Assembly (NCBI RefSeq): GCF_900157305.1
Contig: NZ_LS974202.1
Coordinates: 1,426,001-1,490,000 of the forward strand
Reading direction: 5' to 3'
Length of the DNA stretch: 64,000 bases
Source of the DNA: Mesotoga infera
GTDB lineage: Bacteria > Thermotogota > Thermotogae > Petrotogales > Kosmotogaceae
Shown here: positions 52,309 through 61,687 of the stretch, piece by piece
How positions within the stretch are numbered: the first letter of the stretch is position 1
Layout: each line of letters begins with the position of its first letter
Notes under the pieces: model-generated
Database searches by the model: none
What the model was told of the DNA's origin: nothing
Seen by the model: the letters and a program-made list of their open reading frames with translations, nothing else
Translations under genes and position numbers: made by a program

Positions 52309-53172
52309 TCACTTTTCGAACTGAGAGTCTATCAAAGAATAACCCTTTTCTTCTACCTCCCAGAGCGTTTTCATCTCCGTCATTCCCAGTTCCTTCTCGC
52401 TCAGGATCAGGAAGTTGCCTATCACTTCGATCAAGGCTATCGGTCCCACAAAGGAGTTGCCGAACAACAGGGAGTTGTTTTCACAAACGATTTTCGAACG
52501 CGCCTGAGAATAAACCGGACACTCTACCGAGTCCGTGATCAGAAAAACCTCCACATCTTTCTCTCTTGCGTAACGAACAATGTACTCGATTTCTTTCGAG
52601 TAGGGCGGAAAGGTCATAAGAATAAGTATATCGTTCTTCTCCATGAGTTTGATCTTGTATGAGAAATCGGAGATCGAGCCGTCCAGCAACCAGGTCGGTT
52701 TTCTCTGGAGCACCGATAAAGTGTACTGCATAAGAGATACGATATGCCTGGTCGCACCGAATCCGGCGAAATATATATTTCTGGCCTTACCTATAGCCCT
52801 GACCCAACTCAGGAGTTCCTCCTCTTCGATGCTCGAAAGGGTTTTCCTCAGATTATCGATCTCGTTTCTCGCAAGCTCCTGCAACTGCGCACCTACGGTC
52901 TTTTTATCAAGGTCCGTTGTGGCGATTTTTTCGTATGGTTGCAGTTTCTTCTTCAGATCGCTTTGAATGCGCTTTTTCAGTTCATTGAAACCGGAAAAAC
53001 CTATCGTTCTGGAAAATCTTACGATCGATGCTTTGCTGACACCGGCCATAGAACTGAGACTCTCTATGGACGTGAAACCCATCTCCGTGTAATTTCTCAG
53101 CACACATGATGCGATCTTCTTGTTTACGGGCGAAAATTGACCCATCATTTCCGAGATCTTCTTTGAAACCAT
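52309..53172 (-). CDS. MurR/RpiR family transcription regulator
   Basis: 287 residues. N-terminal HTH_6 domain (IASCVLRNYTEMGFTSIESLSSMAGVSKASIVRFSRTIGFSGFNELKKRI, residues about 20-70, in pieces) and C-terminal SIS sugar-phosphate isomerase-like domain (ARNIYFAGFGATRHIV, NDILILMTFPPYSKEIEYIVRYAREKDVEVFLITDS). ATG after GGGAGGTACCGG. It is divergent from the ABC transporter operon starting at 53466; a pair of identical-pattern palindromes lies between them. The effector is probably a sugar phosphate or related phosphate ester. Confidence 0.93.
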   Translation of the reverse strand: MVSKKISEMMGQFSPVNKKIASCVLRNYTEMGFTSIESLSSMAGVSKASIVRFSRTIGFSGFNELKKRIQSDLKKKLQPYEKIATTDLDKKTVGAQLQELARNEIDNLRKTLSSIEEEELLSWVRAIGKARNIYFAGFGATRHIVSLMQYTLSVLQRKPTWLLDGSISDFSYKIKLMEKNDILILMTFPPYSKEIEYIVRYAREKDVEVFLITDSVECPVYSQARSKIVCENNSLLFGNSFVGPIALIEVIGNFLILSEKELGMTEMKTLWEVEEKGYSLIDSQFEK

Positions 53173-53235
53173 CCGGTACCTCCCGGCAAAAAAGGAGCTC
53201 CCCTATCCTGTCAAATTCGAAACTTGGGAAACTGA

Positions 53236-53281
53236 TGAAACTATTATTTCAATATAGTACCACCATGAAATTGTAGTTTCA
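53236..53281. promoter_or_regulatory. Paired operator, probable RpiR sites
   Basis: Two 16-bp sites of the form TGAAA-N6-TTTCA: TGAAACTATTATTTCA (53236-53251) and TGAAATTGTAGTTTCA (53266-53281). Their centres are 30 bp apart, close to three helical turns. They lie in the divergent region upstream of the rpiR gene and the importer operon. Confidence 0.65.
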
Positions 53282-53465
53282 TACTCTAAAAATTGGTGAT
53301 TTAATGGCCTAGAAGTCGACTAAAAGCGATTATAGCTATATATCTTCGATTATCGAACAGAATCGTTTGCTTAATTCTTGTGATAGCCGGGGAACGTTGA
53401 CAGCTTCCAGATCTTTTCCTCTTCAGGTAGTCGATGCTAAAATATACATATAGGAGGTGTAAATC

Positions 53466-54446
53466 ATGAAACGTGTTCTTATCTTATCTCTATTTGTAAT
53501 GTTCGTTGCGGTAACCTTTGCAAATTTGGTTGTGTACTCTAGCGTAGATGAGGCTAATGCCAGGAAGATACTCAACGCCTTCGTCGAGCAGACGGGAATA
53601 GCTGTCGATTTCGTTTTCCTCTCTTCAGGCCCGGCACTGGCCAGGATCGAGGCCGAAGCTAACAATCCACAGGCCGATGTCTGGTTCGGCGCGCCGCTGG
53701 AAAACCATATTATTGCCAAGGAACGTGGTCTTACCCAGTCTTACAAGACTCTCAGTGTATACGGAGTCTCTCCTGAGTTCTACGATGTGGAAGGCTACTA
53801 TCACCCGATCTATATGAATCCTCTGGGGATCGGAATCAACACCGCGGTTCTGGAACAGATCAAAGCTTCGATGCCTGTAACATGGGAAGATATCCTCTCC
53901 CCCAAACTGAGCAGAATGATCCAGTACCCCAACCCGCAATCCTCTGGAACGGCTTACAGTCTAATCACAGGACTCGTTCAGATATACGGGGAAGACGGTG
54001 CGATCGACTATCTCAAAAAGCTGGCACCAAACATACAAACCTACACCCAGAGTGGGACCGGGCCATCCAAAGCCGTGGGACCTGGACAGGTAGCGATGGG
54101 CATTCAGTTCACGCCGGCCTTTTTCCAGTTCATGGAACAGGGTTACCCCGTTAAAGTTGTCTTCCCTAAAGAGGGAGTTCCCTACGAAGTGGCTTCCGTG
54201 TCTATACTCAAGGGCGCCAAGAATCTGGCCGATGCGCAGAAATTGATCGACTGGGTTGTATCTAAAGCCGGCCAGCAGCAGATCGTGGATCAGCAGACCT
54301 ACTTCTACCCGATAAGATCGGACGTTGACTTTGGAAACCTTCAGCCACTTTCGACCATCAAGTTGATTTCGGTCGATCCAGTTTGGGCAGCCGAAAACAA
54401 AACCAGGCTCATCGAGAGATGGGTTAACGAAGTTCTTCCTTACTGA
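53466..54446 (+). CDS. ABC transporter binding protein, FbpA/AfuA-like
   Basis: 326 residues. Signal peptide MKRVLILSLFVMFVAVTFA; LVVYSSVDEANARKILNAFVEQTGI is the typical opening of the iron/phosphonate-type receptors (SBP family 1/6). Other marks: PQADVWFGAPLENHIIAKE, NPQSSGTAYSLITGLVQIYGEDGA and YFYPIRSDV. I do not see the clear Tyr-Tyr iron ligand pair, so ferric iron is not assured; aminoethylphosphonate or phosphoglycerate-like ligands are alternatives. Excellent AGGAGGTGTAAATC before the ATG; TGCTAAAAT extended -10 upstream. Confidence 0.88.
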   Translation: MKRVLILSLFVMFVAVTFANLVVYSSVDEANARKILNAFVEQTGIAVDFVFLSSGPALARIEAEANNPQADVWFGAPLENHIIAKERGLTQSYKTLSVYGVSPEFYDVEGYYHPIYMNPLGIGINTAVLEQIKASMPVTWEDILSPKLSRMIQYPNPQSSGTAYSLITGLVQIYGEDGAIDYLKKLAPNIQTYTQSGTGPSKAVGPGQVAMGIQFTPAFFQFMEQGYPVKVVFPKEGVPYEVASVSILKGAKNLADAQKLIDWVVSKAGQQQIVDQQTYFYPIRSDVDFGNLQPLSTIKLISVDPVWAAENKTRLIERWVNEVLPY

Positions 54447-54466
54447 TTCAATAATAGAAAGACTTT

Positions 54467-54488
54467 CCGGGAGCTATGAAGCTCCCGG
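54467..54488 (+). terminator. Hairpin between binding protein and permease genes
   Basis: Stem CCGGGAGCT / AGCTCCCGG around ATGA (54467-54488), followed by TTACGTTT. It is an attenuator or mRNA-end stabiliser after the binding-protein gene. Confidence 0.75.
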
Positions 54489-54589
54489 TTACGTTTATAT
54501 AGTTTTTAAGCAACTACGGGAGGGCAAGCGTCGGTTCACACCCACCTACAGGTTAAAAGCGATTTCGAAGTATGTCAGGGGGAGTTTTT

Positions 54590-56284
54590 GTGGCTTTCAG
54601 GAGTGAAGAGACCAAAAATAGATTGCTCAATCTTCTCAAGGACCCTGTTCTGCTTATAACTATAATAATCATTTTTGCCGCACTGGCGATATTCATCATC
54701 TATCCGATTTTCAAGGTTTTCTCGGCGAGCCTCACGAACAGAAGCGGACAGTTCGACCTGAGCGCCTACACTAAGGCCTTCTCCAACAGGTACATGAGGC
54801 AGGGCTTTTTCAACAGCCTTCTTGTCGCGGGGCTCACGGCCTTTTTCGGAATGCTGATCGGTTACATTTTCGCCTACACCATCAATAGAACAGACATCCC
54901 TTTCAAAGGATTCTTTAGAACGGTGGCCATTCTCCCGATAGTTTTTCCGCCCTTCATAGGGGCGCTGTCGATAATCATGCTGTTCGGCTTCAACGGACTC
55001 ATAACGGCCGGGATATTTGGTATCCGGAACTTCCCCGTTTACGGTCTCTGGGGACTCATGATGGCCCAAGTGGTCTGCTTCTTCCCGGTCGCCTTCATCA
55101 CGCTCGACGGTGTCATAGGCACTATAAGTCCGACGTTAGAAGATGCGGCCTTCAACCTGGGCGCAAACAGATGGCAGGCCTTCCGCAAGGTGATACTCCC
55201 GATGTCCATTCCCGGTATCGCCAGCACGATGCTGGTGTTGTTCATAGAGTCGCTGGCAGATTTCGGCAATCCTCTGATTCTTGCAGGTAGTAAGTTCCCG
55301 GTACTCTCGGTGCAGGCATATCTCCAGATAACGGGGATGTACGACACCCGTGGAGGCGCGGCGCTGGCGGTGTGGCTACTCTTTCCATCGATAGTCGCCT
55401 TCATAATTCAGAAGTACTGGGTCGGAAAGAAGAAGTACGTGACCGTAACTGGAAAACCGACCACCTCGGTTCTCAAGAGTGTGAACAGACCGGTTAAGTG
55501 GTTGCTCTTCTCACTCTGCATGCTGATGGCAGCTTTCACTCTGACTATCTACGCCACGATCTTCTGGGGGGCCTTTGTAAAGGCCTGGGGCATGAACAAC
55601 ACGCTGACGCTGGAGAACTTCAGGTACGTCTTTGACGTCGGCCTCGAAGCGATCAAGGATACCCTTATCATCGCCTTCACATCTACGCCCATTTCGGCGC
55701 TTCTGGGAATGGTGATCGCCTTTCTGCTGGTCAGAAAGCTATTTCCCGGCAGAAAGCTCATGGAGTTCACATCCCTGTTAAGTTTCGCCGTTCCCGGAAC
55801 GGTTATTGGCATAGGCTACATCCTGGCTTTCAACACGAAGCCCTTTCTGCTCACCGGGACTTTGGCGATCCTGGTTTTGAACTTCGTCTTCAGATACGTC
55901 CCCGTCGGTATCCAATCGGGGGTGGCCCTGCTCAACCAGGTCGATCCGGCGATCGAAGAAGCCGCCTACACGCTGGGTGCGGATAACCGTCAGGTCTTCA
56001 CGAGAGTTACGCTACCTCTGATAGTTCCCGCCTTTTTCTCAGCCTTGGTCTTCGCCTTCGTCCGGGCGATGACCGCCATAAGTGCTGCTATCTTTTTGGT
56101 ATCGGCCCGGTGGAATCTGATAACTGTTCAGATTCTCAGTCAGAGCGATTCCGGCCGTCTTTCGGAGGCCTGCGCCTTCTCTGTGATACTGATAGCGATG
56201 ATAATGGCCTTCATACTGGTGTTGAAGATTTTCCTCAAGAACAAGGTCAGTCTTTCCGGAAGTGAAAGCATGGGACAGGGGTGA
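54590..56284 (+). CDS. ABC transporter permease, fused double-domain FbpB/ThiP type
   Basis: 564 residues made of two homologous six-helix permease units. EAA loops: EDAAFNLGANRWQAFRKVILPMSIPGIASTM (about 190) and EEAAYTLGADNRQVFTRVTLPLIVPAFFSAL (about 470). The fused form means one polypeptide forms the whole channel. An ATG at 54572 is in frame, but AGGGGGAG lies between it and the GTG at 54590, so I choose GTG. Confidence 0.92.
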   Translation: MAFRSEETKNRLLNLLKDPVLLITIIIIFAALAIFIIYPIFKVFSASLTNRSGQFDLSAYTKAFSNRYMRQGFFNSLLVAGLTAFFGMLIGYIFAYTINRTDIPFKGFFRTVAILPIVFPPFIGALSIIMLFGFNGLITAGIFGIRNFPVYGLWGLMMAQVVCFFPVAFITLDGVIGTISPTLEDAAFNLGANRWQAFRKVILPMSIPGIASTMLVLFIESLADFGNPLILAGSKFPVLSVQAYLQITGMYDTRGGAALAVWLLFPSIVAFIIQKYWVGKKKYVTVTGKPTTSVLKSVNRPVKWLLFSLCMLMAAFTLTIYATIFWGAFVKAWGMNNTLTLENFRYVFDVGLEAIKDTLIIAFTSTPISALLGMVIAFLLVRKLFPGRKLMEFTSLLSFAVPGTVIGIGYILAFNTKPFLLTGTLAILVLNFVFRYVPVGIQSGVALLNQVDPAIEEAAYTLGADNRQVFTRVTLPLIVPAFFSALVFAFVRAMTAISAAIFLVSARWNLITVQILSQSDSGRLSEACAFSVILIAMIMAFILVLKIFLKNKVSLSGSESMGQG

Positions 56285-56288
56285 TGCT

Positions 56289-57368
56289 ATGAGTTTAATT
56301 CTGAAAAACGTGAGAAAGGTCTTCACCAGTTACGGTGTGGAGACTGTAGCCGTAGATAACTTCGATCAGGTGATCGAAAAGGGGCAGCTAGTGACGTTGC
56401 TCGGCCCGTCGGGTTGTGGAAAGACTACCACGCTTAGAATTATCGCAGGTTTCGAGGTCCCCACCAGTGGAAGGGTTCTTCTCGATGAGAGGGATGTGAC
56501 GAACCTCCCCCCCAACAGGCGAAACATTTCGATGGTCTTTCAAAGTTACGCGCTCTTCCCTCATCTGACGGTGGAGGAAAACATCGCCTTCGGCCTGAAA
56601 CTGAAAAGGCTGGATCGCTCCGAGATGAGGAGAAAGATTATCGAGATGACCGATCTGGTGGGGCTTAAGGGTCTTGAAAAAAGGAGGCCGGATCAACTGT
56701 CCGGCGGTCAGCAACAGAGGGTGGCTCTGGCCAGGAGCCTGGTCATGGAACCCAGCGTTTTGCTCTTCGACGAACCTCTTTCTAATCTCGACGCGAAGCT
56801 GAGGGAAACGATGAGGCTGGAAATAAGGCGTATTCAGCAGGAAGTGAATATCACGAGCGTCTATGTTACGCACGATCAGGTCGAGGCCATGAGCATATCG
56901 GACGTGATAGTTGTCATGAATCAGGGAAAGGTCATGCAGATCGGCAGTCCGTTCGATATATACGCCCGTCCCGAAAACAGCTTCGTCGCCGATTTCATAG
57001 GCCGGGTCAACTTCATCGACGGAACGGTGGAATCCGTCGATGGCGATACCGTGGTTGTTTCGGCAGGAACGACCGGCAACAGGATAATCGGAAAGAAGGG
57101 AACCGAACTCGCTATCGGCGAGCCGGCCAGGGTGGTGCTGCGGCCCGAGTCGCTGTCGGACCGAAAGGAAGAGCGGATCAATTCTTTGAGCGGAAAGGTG
57201 TTGAAGTACATCTTTCTCGGCTCGAACGTCGAATACGAACTGGAGCTGTCCGACGGTAGGAAGATAAACGCGGTTACCTTCAACCCGATCGAGCGAAAGC
57301 TGCCGGTAGTGGGTAGAGAGACGGAACTCTACTTCTCCAGAGAGAGCGCCTGGGTGATAAGAGCTTAA
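56289..57368 (+). CDS. ABC transporter ATPase, FbpC/PotA type
   Basis: 359 residues: Walker A GPSGCGKTTTLRIIAG, Q-loop VFQSYALFPHLTV, signature LSGGQQQRVALARSL, Walker B VLLFDEPLSNLDAKLRE and YVTHDQVEAMS. A C-terminal TOBE/OB domain follows (about 240-350: VVLRPESLSDRKEERINSLSGKVLKYIFLGSNVEYEL). The ATG at 56289 lies 4 nt after the permease stop; an upstream in-frame ATG (56262) would overlap the permease by 23 nt. Confidence 0.93.
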   Translation: MSLILKNVRKVFTSYGVETVAVDNFDQVIEKGQLVTLLGPSGCGKTTTLRIIAGFEVPTSGRVLLDERDVTNLPPNRRNISMVFQSYALFPHLTVEENIAFGLKLKRLDRSEMRRKIIEMTDLVGLKGLEKRRPDQLSGGQQQRVALARSLVMEPSVLLFDEPLSNLDAKLRETMRLEIRRIQQEVNITSVYVTHDQVEAMSISDVIVVMNQGKVMQIGSPFDIYARPENSFVADFIGRVNFIDGTVESVDGDTVVVSAGTTGNRIIGKKGTELAIGEPARVVLRPESLSDRKEERINSLSGKVLKYIFLGSNVEYELELSDGRKINAVTFNPIERKLPVVGRETELYFSRESAWVIRA

Positions 57369-57369
57369 A

Positions 57370-58353
57370 ATGGACGGTCACGACGCACTGACTTATTATT
57401 GTCTCGATCTGGAGAGCGATTACATTAACGAGAGTGTCGAAATAACTCCCTACTCTTACGCTGGCGACGATCCTGGACCTTACAACCTTGCCCGAAGCGC
57501 TTTCGAGGATTATCTAGGCGAGCAGTACATGGTTGATTCCGACCATGAGCTTTATCGTCCCTTCTTCGATAACTGCAAACCGGCCGATGGACGGGCGCCG
57601 GTGTGGCAGATTCTAACGGTTTACTCTTACGAGCCGGATTTCGGAATGGACGGTAAAATGGTTCTCTCGCCACTGCAAAGGCTAATGGGTTCCAGTCAGG
57701 CCTGGCGCCACGAAGAGTTCCACATGGGACTGCGTTTTGGAAGGGTTACGGAGATGGTTGAGTACTTCGACAGACTCAGCCGGATCGCCTTCCAAAGGGG
57801 CGATCGCTACTGGGGCTTCAGATTCATGGCCCGGGCCGTACATTACCTCCAGGACAGCGGCACGCCTTACCACACCTCGCCAGGGACTGCGCGAGATATT
57901 TTAAAGATACCGTTCGCCTACAGAAGACAGTTCCGGAAGATAAGCAACTACCACAAATTCCACGATAGATACACGGGCTACCGGCTTTGGCGTGGGTACG
58001 CGCCGTTTTTGAAAGCTATCTGGTCGGCGGTTCCCTCGCCCGGCTTCAACGATCCACGAAGGTTGGCCATAGAGGCCAGAAATCGCGGCTTGAAACTGGT
58101 GAAAGATCTTCAGTCCAGTATAAGGGCAGTCGCCGGAGATGAATTCGACACTATTGACGGATTCAAGGGCGACAGGGCTTACTTCGACAAAATTTCTAGA
58201 GAGAGAGACACGAAAGAACTTGACTCGATCACGGTGCGTTTCCTGTCAGGAATGGCGGAGCTGGTGAAGTCGTACTTGAAGACGATTCATTCACTGAACT
58301 CGAAGCCTTCTTTGAAGATCTCCAGGCAGGCCTTTACTACGGTAGGATCGTAA
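57370..58353 (+). CDS. P1 nuclease / zinc-dependent phospholipase C-fold protein
   Basis: 327 residues, mainly helical. RFMARAVHYLQDSGTPYHTSPG (about 160-182) carries the H-x3-D-x5-H pattern of zinc-binding phospholipase C and P1 nucleases; WRHEEFHMGL and YHKFHDRY may add ligands. The family cleaves phosphodiesters. No signal peptide is seen, which is unusual for it. The ATG lies 1 bp after the ATPase stop, so it is the operon's last gene: a transporter followed by a phosphoesterase hints that the cargo is an organophosphate. Its 3' end overlaps the convergent sensor gene by 67 bp. Confidence 0.75.
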   Translation: MDGHDALTYYCLDLESDYINESVEITPYSYAGDDPGPYNLARSAFEDYLGEQYMVDSDHELYRPFFDNCKPADGRAPVWQILTVYSYEPDFGMDGKMVLSPLQRLMGSSQAWRHEEFHMGLRFGRVTEMVEYFDRLSRIAFQRGDRYWGFRFMARAVHYLQDSGTPYHTSPGTARDILKIPFAYRRQFRKISNYHKFHDRYTGYRLWRGYAPFLKAIWSAVPSPGFNDPRRLAIEARNRGLKLVKDLQSSIRAVAGDEFDTIDGFKGDRAYFDKISRERDTKELDSITVRFLSGMAELVKSYLKTIHSLNSKPSLKISRQAFTTVGS

Positions 58354-61300
58354 AGCCGCCCCGCGTTTTTTCTTATTTCCTTCAGAGCCTCTTCGATTCC
58401 TAACGCGGCCCTGTACGGCCTATGTGAGGACATCGCTTCCACAACATCGGCCACAGCGATTATCCTGGCCTCCAGGCACACAGAGTCATCGGTGAGTTTG
58501 TCTGGATAACCAGAGCCATCCAGCCTCTCGTGGTGTTGCCTGACTATTTCGGCGATCGGCCACGGGAAGTACACTTCCTTCAAAATCTCGTAACCCTGTC
58601 TGGCGTGCTCCTTCACCAGCTCGAATTCGATCTTGTTCAGCTGAACCGGCTTGGTGAGTATCTCGGCCGGCACGGCGTTCTTCCCTATATCGTGTAGCAG
58701 CGCCGCCACCCTCACCGACTCCGTTCTGTCCTTTCCCCGGATATCATCGGCGAACACTCTTGCAGCGATCGCCGTGGCAAGTTCGCTAACTCGCTTCTGA
58801 TGACCGTAGGTGTAGGGATCCCTCGATTCGACAAGGGCCGAGAGAGTCCTTATGAGAGACTCCAGACTTTTTCTGACAGAATCTTCAGCTTTTTTCCTTT
58901 CTGTTATATCGACTATCACGGCCACAAAGACTTTTCCCATATTGTCGTCGTGGAGTTGCAAACGCACCTCGACGGGATACTTCGTGCCGTCCTTTCTCGT
59001 GTGAACGGTTTCGAAGACCACCGAGCGGTTCTTACCGTTTTTCAAGTATTCGGTGATCTTTTTGAATTCGTCGGGTGAGGTCTCTTTTTTGAGATCGAGT
59101 GGTGTCATCTCCTTCAATTCATCCATCGAGTAACCCGTGTTCTCTATCGCTCCACGATTTGCCAGCAGAAAACGGAGCGTTTCGTGGTCGAAAACGTATA
59201 TCTCGTTCACCGACCAGTCCAGCACTCTGCCAAGTCGGGTCGCCATGATCTCGGAGAGCTTTCTATCTGTTATGTCCAGAGCGATACCACCGATCATGGG
59301 AGTATCGCTCCCGGAAGAGATCGGGAACTTCTGCATGAAGAAAATCCTGTCCCTGCCGTCGGCGCATCGGGCCATTAATTCTTCAGAAATGCTCTTTCCG
59401 AGCCAGATGTTCCTGTCATGCTCCAGCATGGATCTACCCCATTCACCGGTTAGTAACTGATCTGCGCTCTTTCCAAGAAAGTTCCTGTCGATCCCGAAAT
59501 ATTTCTCCATGTACTTGTTGAAATAGCTGAGCCTGAGATCTCTGTCCTGCATGAAAACGGCTCCGGGAAATTTGTCCATGAAGAGTGCGAATCTCTTTTG
59601 AAGACTCTCTCTCTCGTTTTTCAATTCGATCTTACTTATGGCCAGGGCTATGTCGTTGGCTATCTCTCCAAAGAGCGACCTCTCTTCGAGGTCCTGTGCA
59701 AAGTTCTCCGGCATTATGGCGGCGATGAAGCCGAAAATTCTATCGGCACTCTTCAAACTCTTCAATAGAACCACATGCTCTGTCTGGTCGTCATCGTAGA
59801 GACTGGACCTGCGATACTCCTCGTTCGAGATCATCAAAACTTCATCGCTGGTAAAAACCCGGGTTATGAACGAAGGGAGAATAATCTCTTTGAAGGCCAT
59901 ATTCATTTTCTCGAGCCTCTCTCCTTCGAATCCCGAACTTGACCAGTCAACAACTTTCATGTTCTCATCCATAATGACGAGGAGAGAATTATCGTAGCTC
60001 CTGAGTCGGGTGAGGAGGTCGGTTATCTTCCTGATGAGCGTGCCCCTGTCCTCTTCTCTCACTATAAGCTGGTTTATGCTCCTTATAGATAGAAGAACTC
60101 TATTAAGATGCTCTAGCTTCCTCCTGTTACGCAGCGAGAGGATCCCGTAAGAGAGATCTCCGGAAAGCTCCTCCAGAAGACGAACTTCCTCTTGATCGAA
60201 GGCGTTTTCATCGGTGGAGTATATGTTGAGGGCGCCGATGGTCTCCTCTTCTATCTTCAAAGGAAGCGATATCGCGGACTTGAGCCCGTAACTGTCGACC
60301 ACAACCTTCCAGGGAGAGTACTCGGGGTTTTTATCTATCGAGCTCTTTATAACGGTCCTGCCGGTCCTCACCGCCGTGCCGACAGCGCTCCTGCCCAGCT
60401 CGCTCTCGTCGAAAGTGACGCTGATCTTCTCTGGATAAGTTTTTGCCAGGCCACTCGAAACAACAGGCTTCAAGTCGCTGCTGGAGGGAACTTTGTAGGC
60501 TATCCAGGCGAGTGCATAACCGCCTAACTCCGTGGCGATGGAGCACGTTCCTTTGAGAAGCTCCTCCTCGTCGGTCACGCGTACCAGGAACTGGTTGACT
60601 TCGCTCAGGAAGGAAAGCGCCCTGTTGTACCGCCTCAGCTGGTCCTCGATCCTGTGGTGTTCGGTGAGGTCGGTGTGAGTGCCCACCATCCTCAAGGCTC
60701 TGCCCCGAGCATCCCGAAGAACCACCTTTCCGCGGTCGAGAATCCATTTGTACGAGCCGTTCCTGGTCATAACTCTGTATTCGACCTCGTAATAGGGTAT
60801 CTCGCCGCTCAGACACCTCCGCAGTTCTCTTTCGACTTTTTCAAGGTCGCCCGGAAAGACTCTCGATTCCCACTCCTCTAACCTGTTCTCTATTTCATGG
60901 TCAAAGTAGCCCAGCATCTCTTTCCATCTTTGCGAGAAGTAAACCTCTCCCGTCTCGATATTCCAGTCCCAGACTCCTTCCCTGCTAGCCTCGATCGCGA
61001 AACTCAGCCTTTCTTTGCTCTCTGTGAGTTCGTTGAAAAAATTCACACGTTCTATAGTGCTTGCAAGATTGTGCGCAACCGTCGCTAGAAGCTTTTCCTC
61101 TTCTGGTAGAAACTCCGGGTGCTCGCCGCTTTCGGCTGGGAAATAAGAAACCTCTACGCAACCGGCCTCACGACCTCCGATCAGCAGTTTGCACCCGATA
61201 GATCTATCGGGGAACCATTCCTCTCTTGAAGAATAAACCCGACCGTCTATTAGTACCCGTGAAATCGCACTGTCGGGAAACTGGAAAGCCGGGGGAAGAG

Positions 61301-61445
61301 TCTTTAGAACCGCCCCGACGGCCTCTTCGACAGTTCTGGAATCGGCCAGAAGCCGGGAGAGAGTATAAAGACAATTTAGCTCCTTTATTCTTTCTTCGAG
61401 AGCCTGCAAGGCGTTCATTGAATGGTTATAAAATCCACGATCCAA
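58287..61445 (-). CDS. Multi-sensor HD-GYP domain protein
   Basis: 1052 residues, no membrane segments. Domains in order: GAF (about 15-145), PAS with PAC (about 155-280: AIEASREGVWDWNIETGEVYFSQRWKEMLGY), GAF (about 290-460: GLKSAISLPLKIEEETIGALNIYS), a further GAF-like region (470-620), PAS (about 635-755: FALFMDKFPGAVFMQDRDLRL), PAS/PAC (about 760-880: RKDGTKYPVEVRLQ) and HD-GYP (about 885-1045). The HD-GYP signatures are intact: LLHDIGKNAVP and HHERLDGSGYP. It should hydrolyse cyclic di-GMP in response to cytoplasmic signals. TTG start after GAGGAGAGTTCATT. Confidence 0.94.
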   Translation of the reverse strand: MDRGFYNHSMNALQALEERIKELNCLYTLSRLLADSRTVEEAVGAVLKTLPPAFQFPDSAISRVLIDGRVYSSREEWFPDRSIGCKLLIGGREAGCVEVSYFPAESGEHPEFLPEEEKLLATVAHNLASTIERVNFFNELTESKERLSFAIEASREGVWDWNIETGEVYFSQRWKEMLGYFDHEIENRLEEWESRVFPGDLEKVERELRRCLSGEIPYYEVEYRVMTRNGSYKWILDRGKVVLRDARGRALRMVGTHTDLTEHHRIEDQLRRYNRALSFLSEVNQFLVRVTDEEELLKGTCSIATELGGYALAWIAYKVPSSSDLKPVVSSGLAKTYPEKISVTFDESELGRSAVGTAVRTGRTVIKSSIDKNPEYSPWKVVVDSYGLKSAISLPLKIEEETIGALNIYSTDENAFDQEEVRLLEELSGDLSYGILSLRNRRKLEHLNRVLLSIRSINQLIVREEDRGTLIRKITDLLTRLRSYDNSLLVIMDENMKVVDWSSSGFEGERLEKMNMAFKEIILPSFITRVFTSDEVLMISNEEYRRSSLYDDDQTEHVVLLKSLKSADRIFGFIAAIMPENFAQDLEERSLFGEIANDIALAISKIELKNERESLQKRFALFMDKFPGAVFMQDRDLRLSYFNKYMEKYFGIDRNFLGKSADQLLTGEWGRSMLEHDRNIWLGKSISEELMARCADGRDRIFFMQKFPISSGSDTPMIGGIALDITDRKLSEIMATRLGRVLDWSVNEIYVFDHETLRFLLANRGAIENTGYSMDELKEMTPLDLKKETSPDEFKKITEYLKNGKNRSVVFETVHTRKDGTKYPVEVRLQLHDDNMGKVFVAVIVDITERKKAEDSVRKSLESLIRTLSALVESRDPYTYGHQKRVSELATAIAARVFADDIRGKDRTESVRVAALLHDIGKNAVPAEILTKPVQLNKIEFELVKEHARQGYEILKEVYFPWPIAEIVRQHHERLDGSGYPDKLTDDSVCLEARIIAVADVVEAMSSHRPYRAALGIEEALKEIRKNAGRLYDPTVVKACLEIFKEGFEFSE

Positions 61446-61687
61446 AATGAACTCTCCTCAAAAACAATCTATATGGCAATCGTACCATTTTTTCTCCGAT
61501 TAATCGTATATGTTATAAGACTTGCAACCGAGTTACAGACAATTATTCAGACGGACACGCCGCTCACGTATTTTCAAGCGGTAATTGGGATTGTCAAATC
61601 ATCGAAAGAGTCCCGTTCAAATACCCTCTACATTGAAGGTATCGGACGGTATGTGATATGTGTCGCGCTTTTCCAGAAACTACCATC

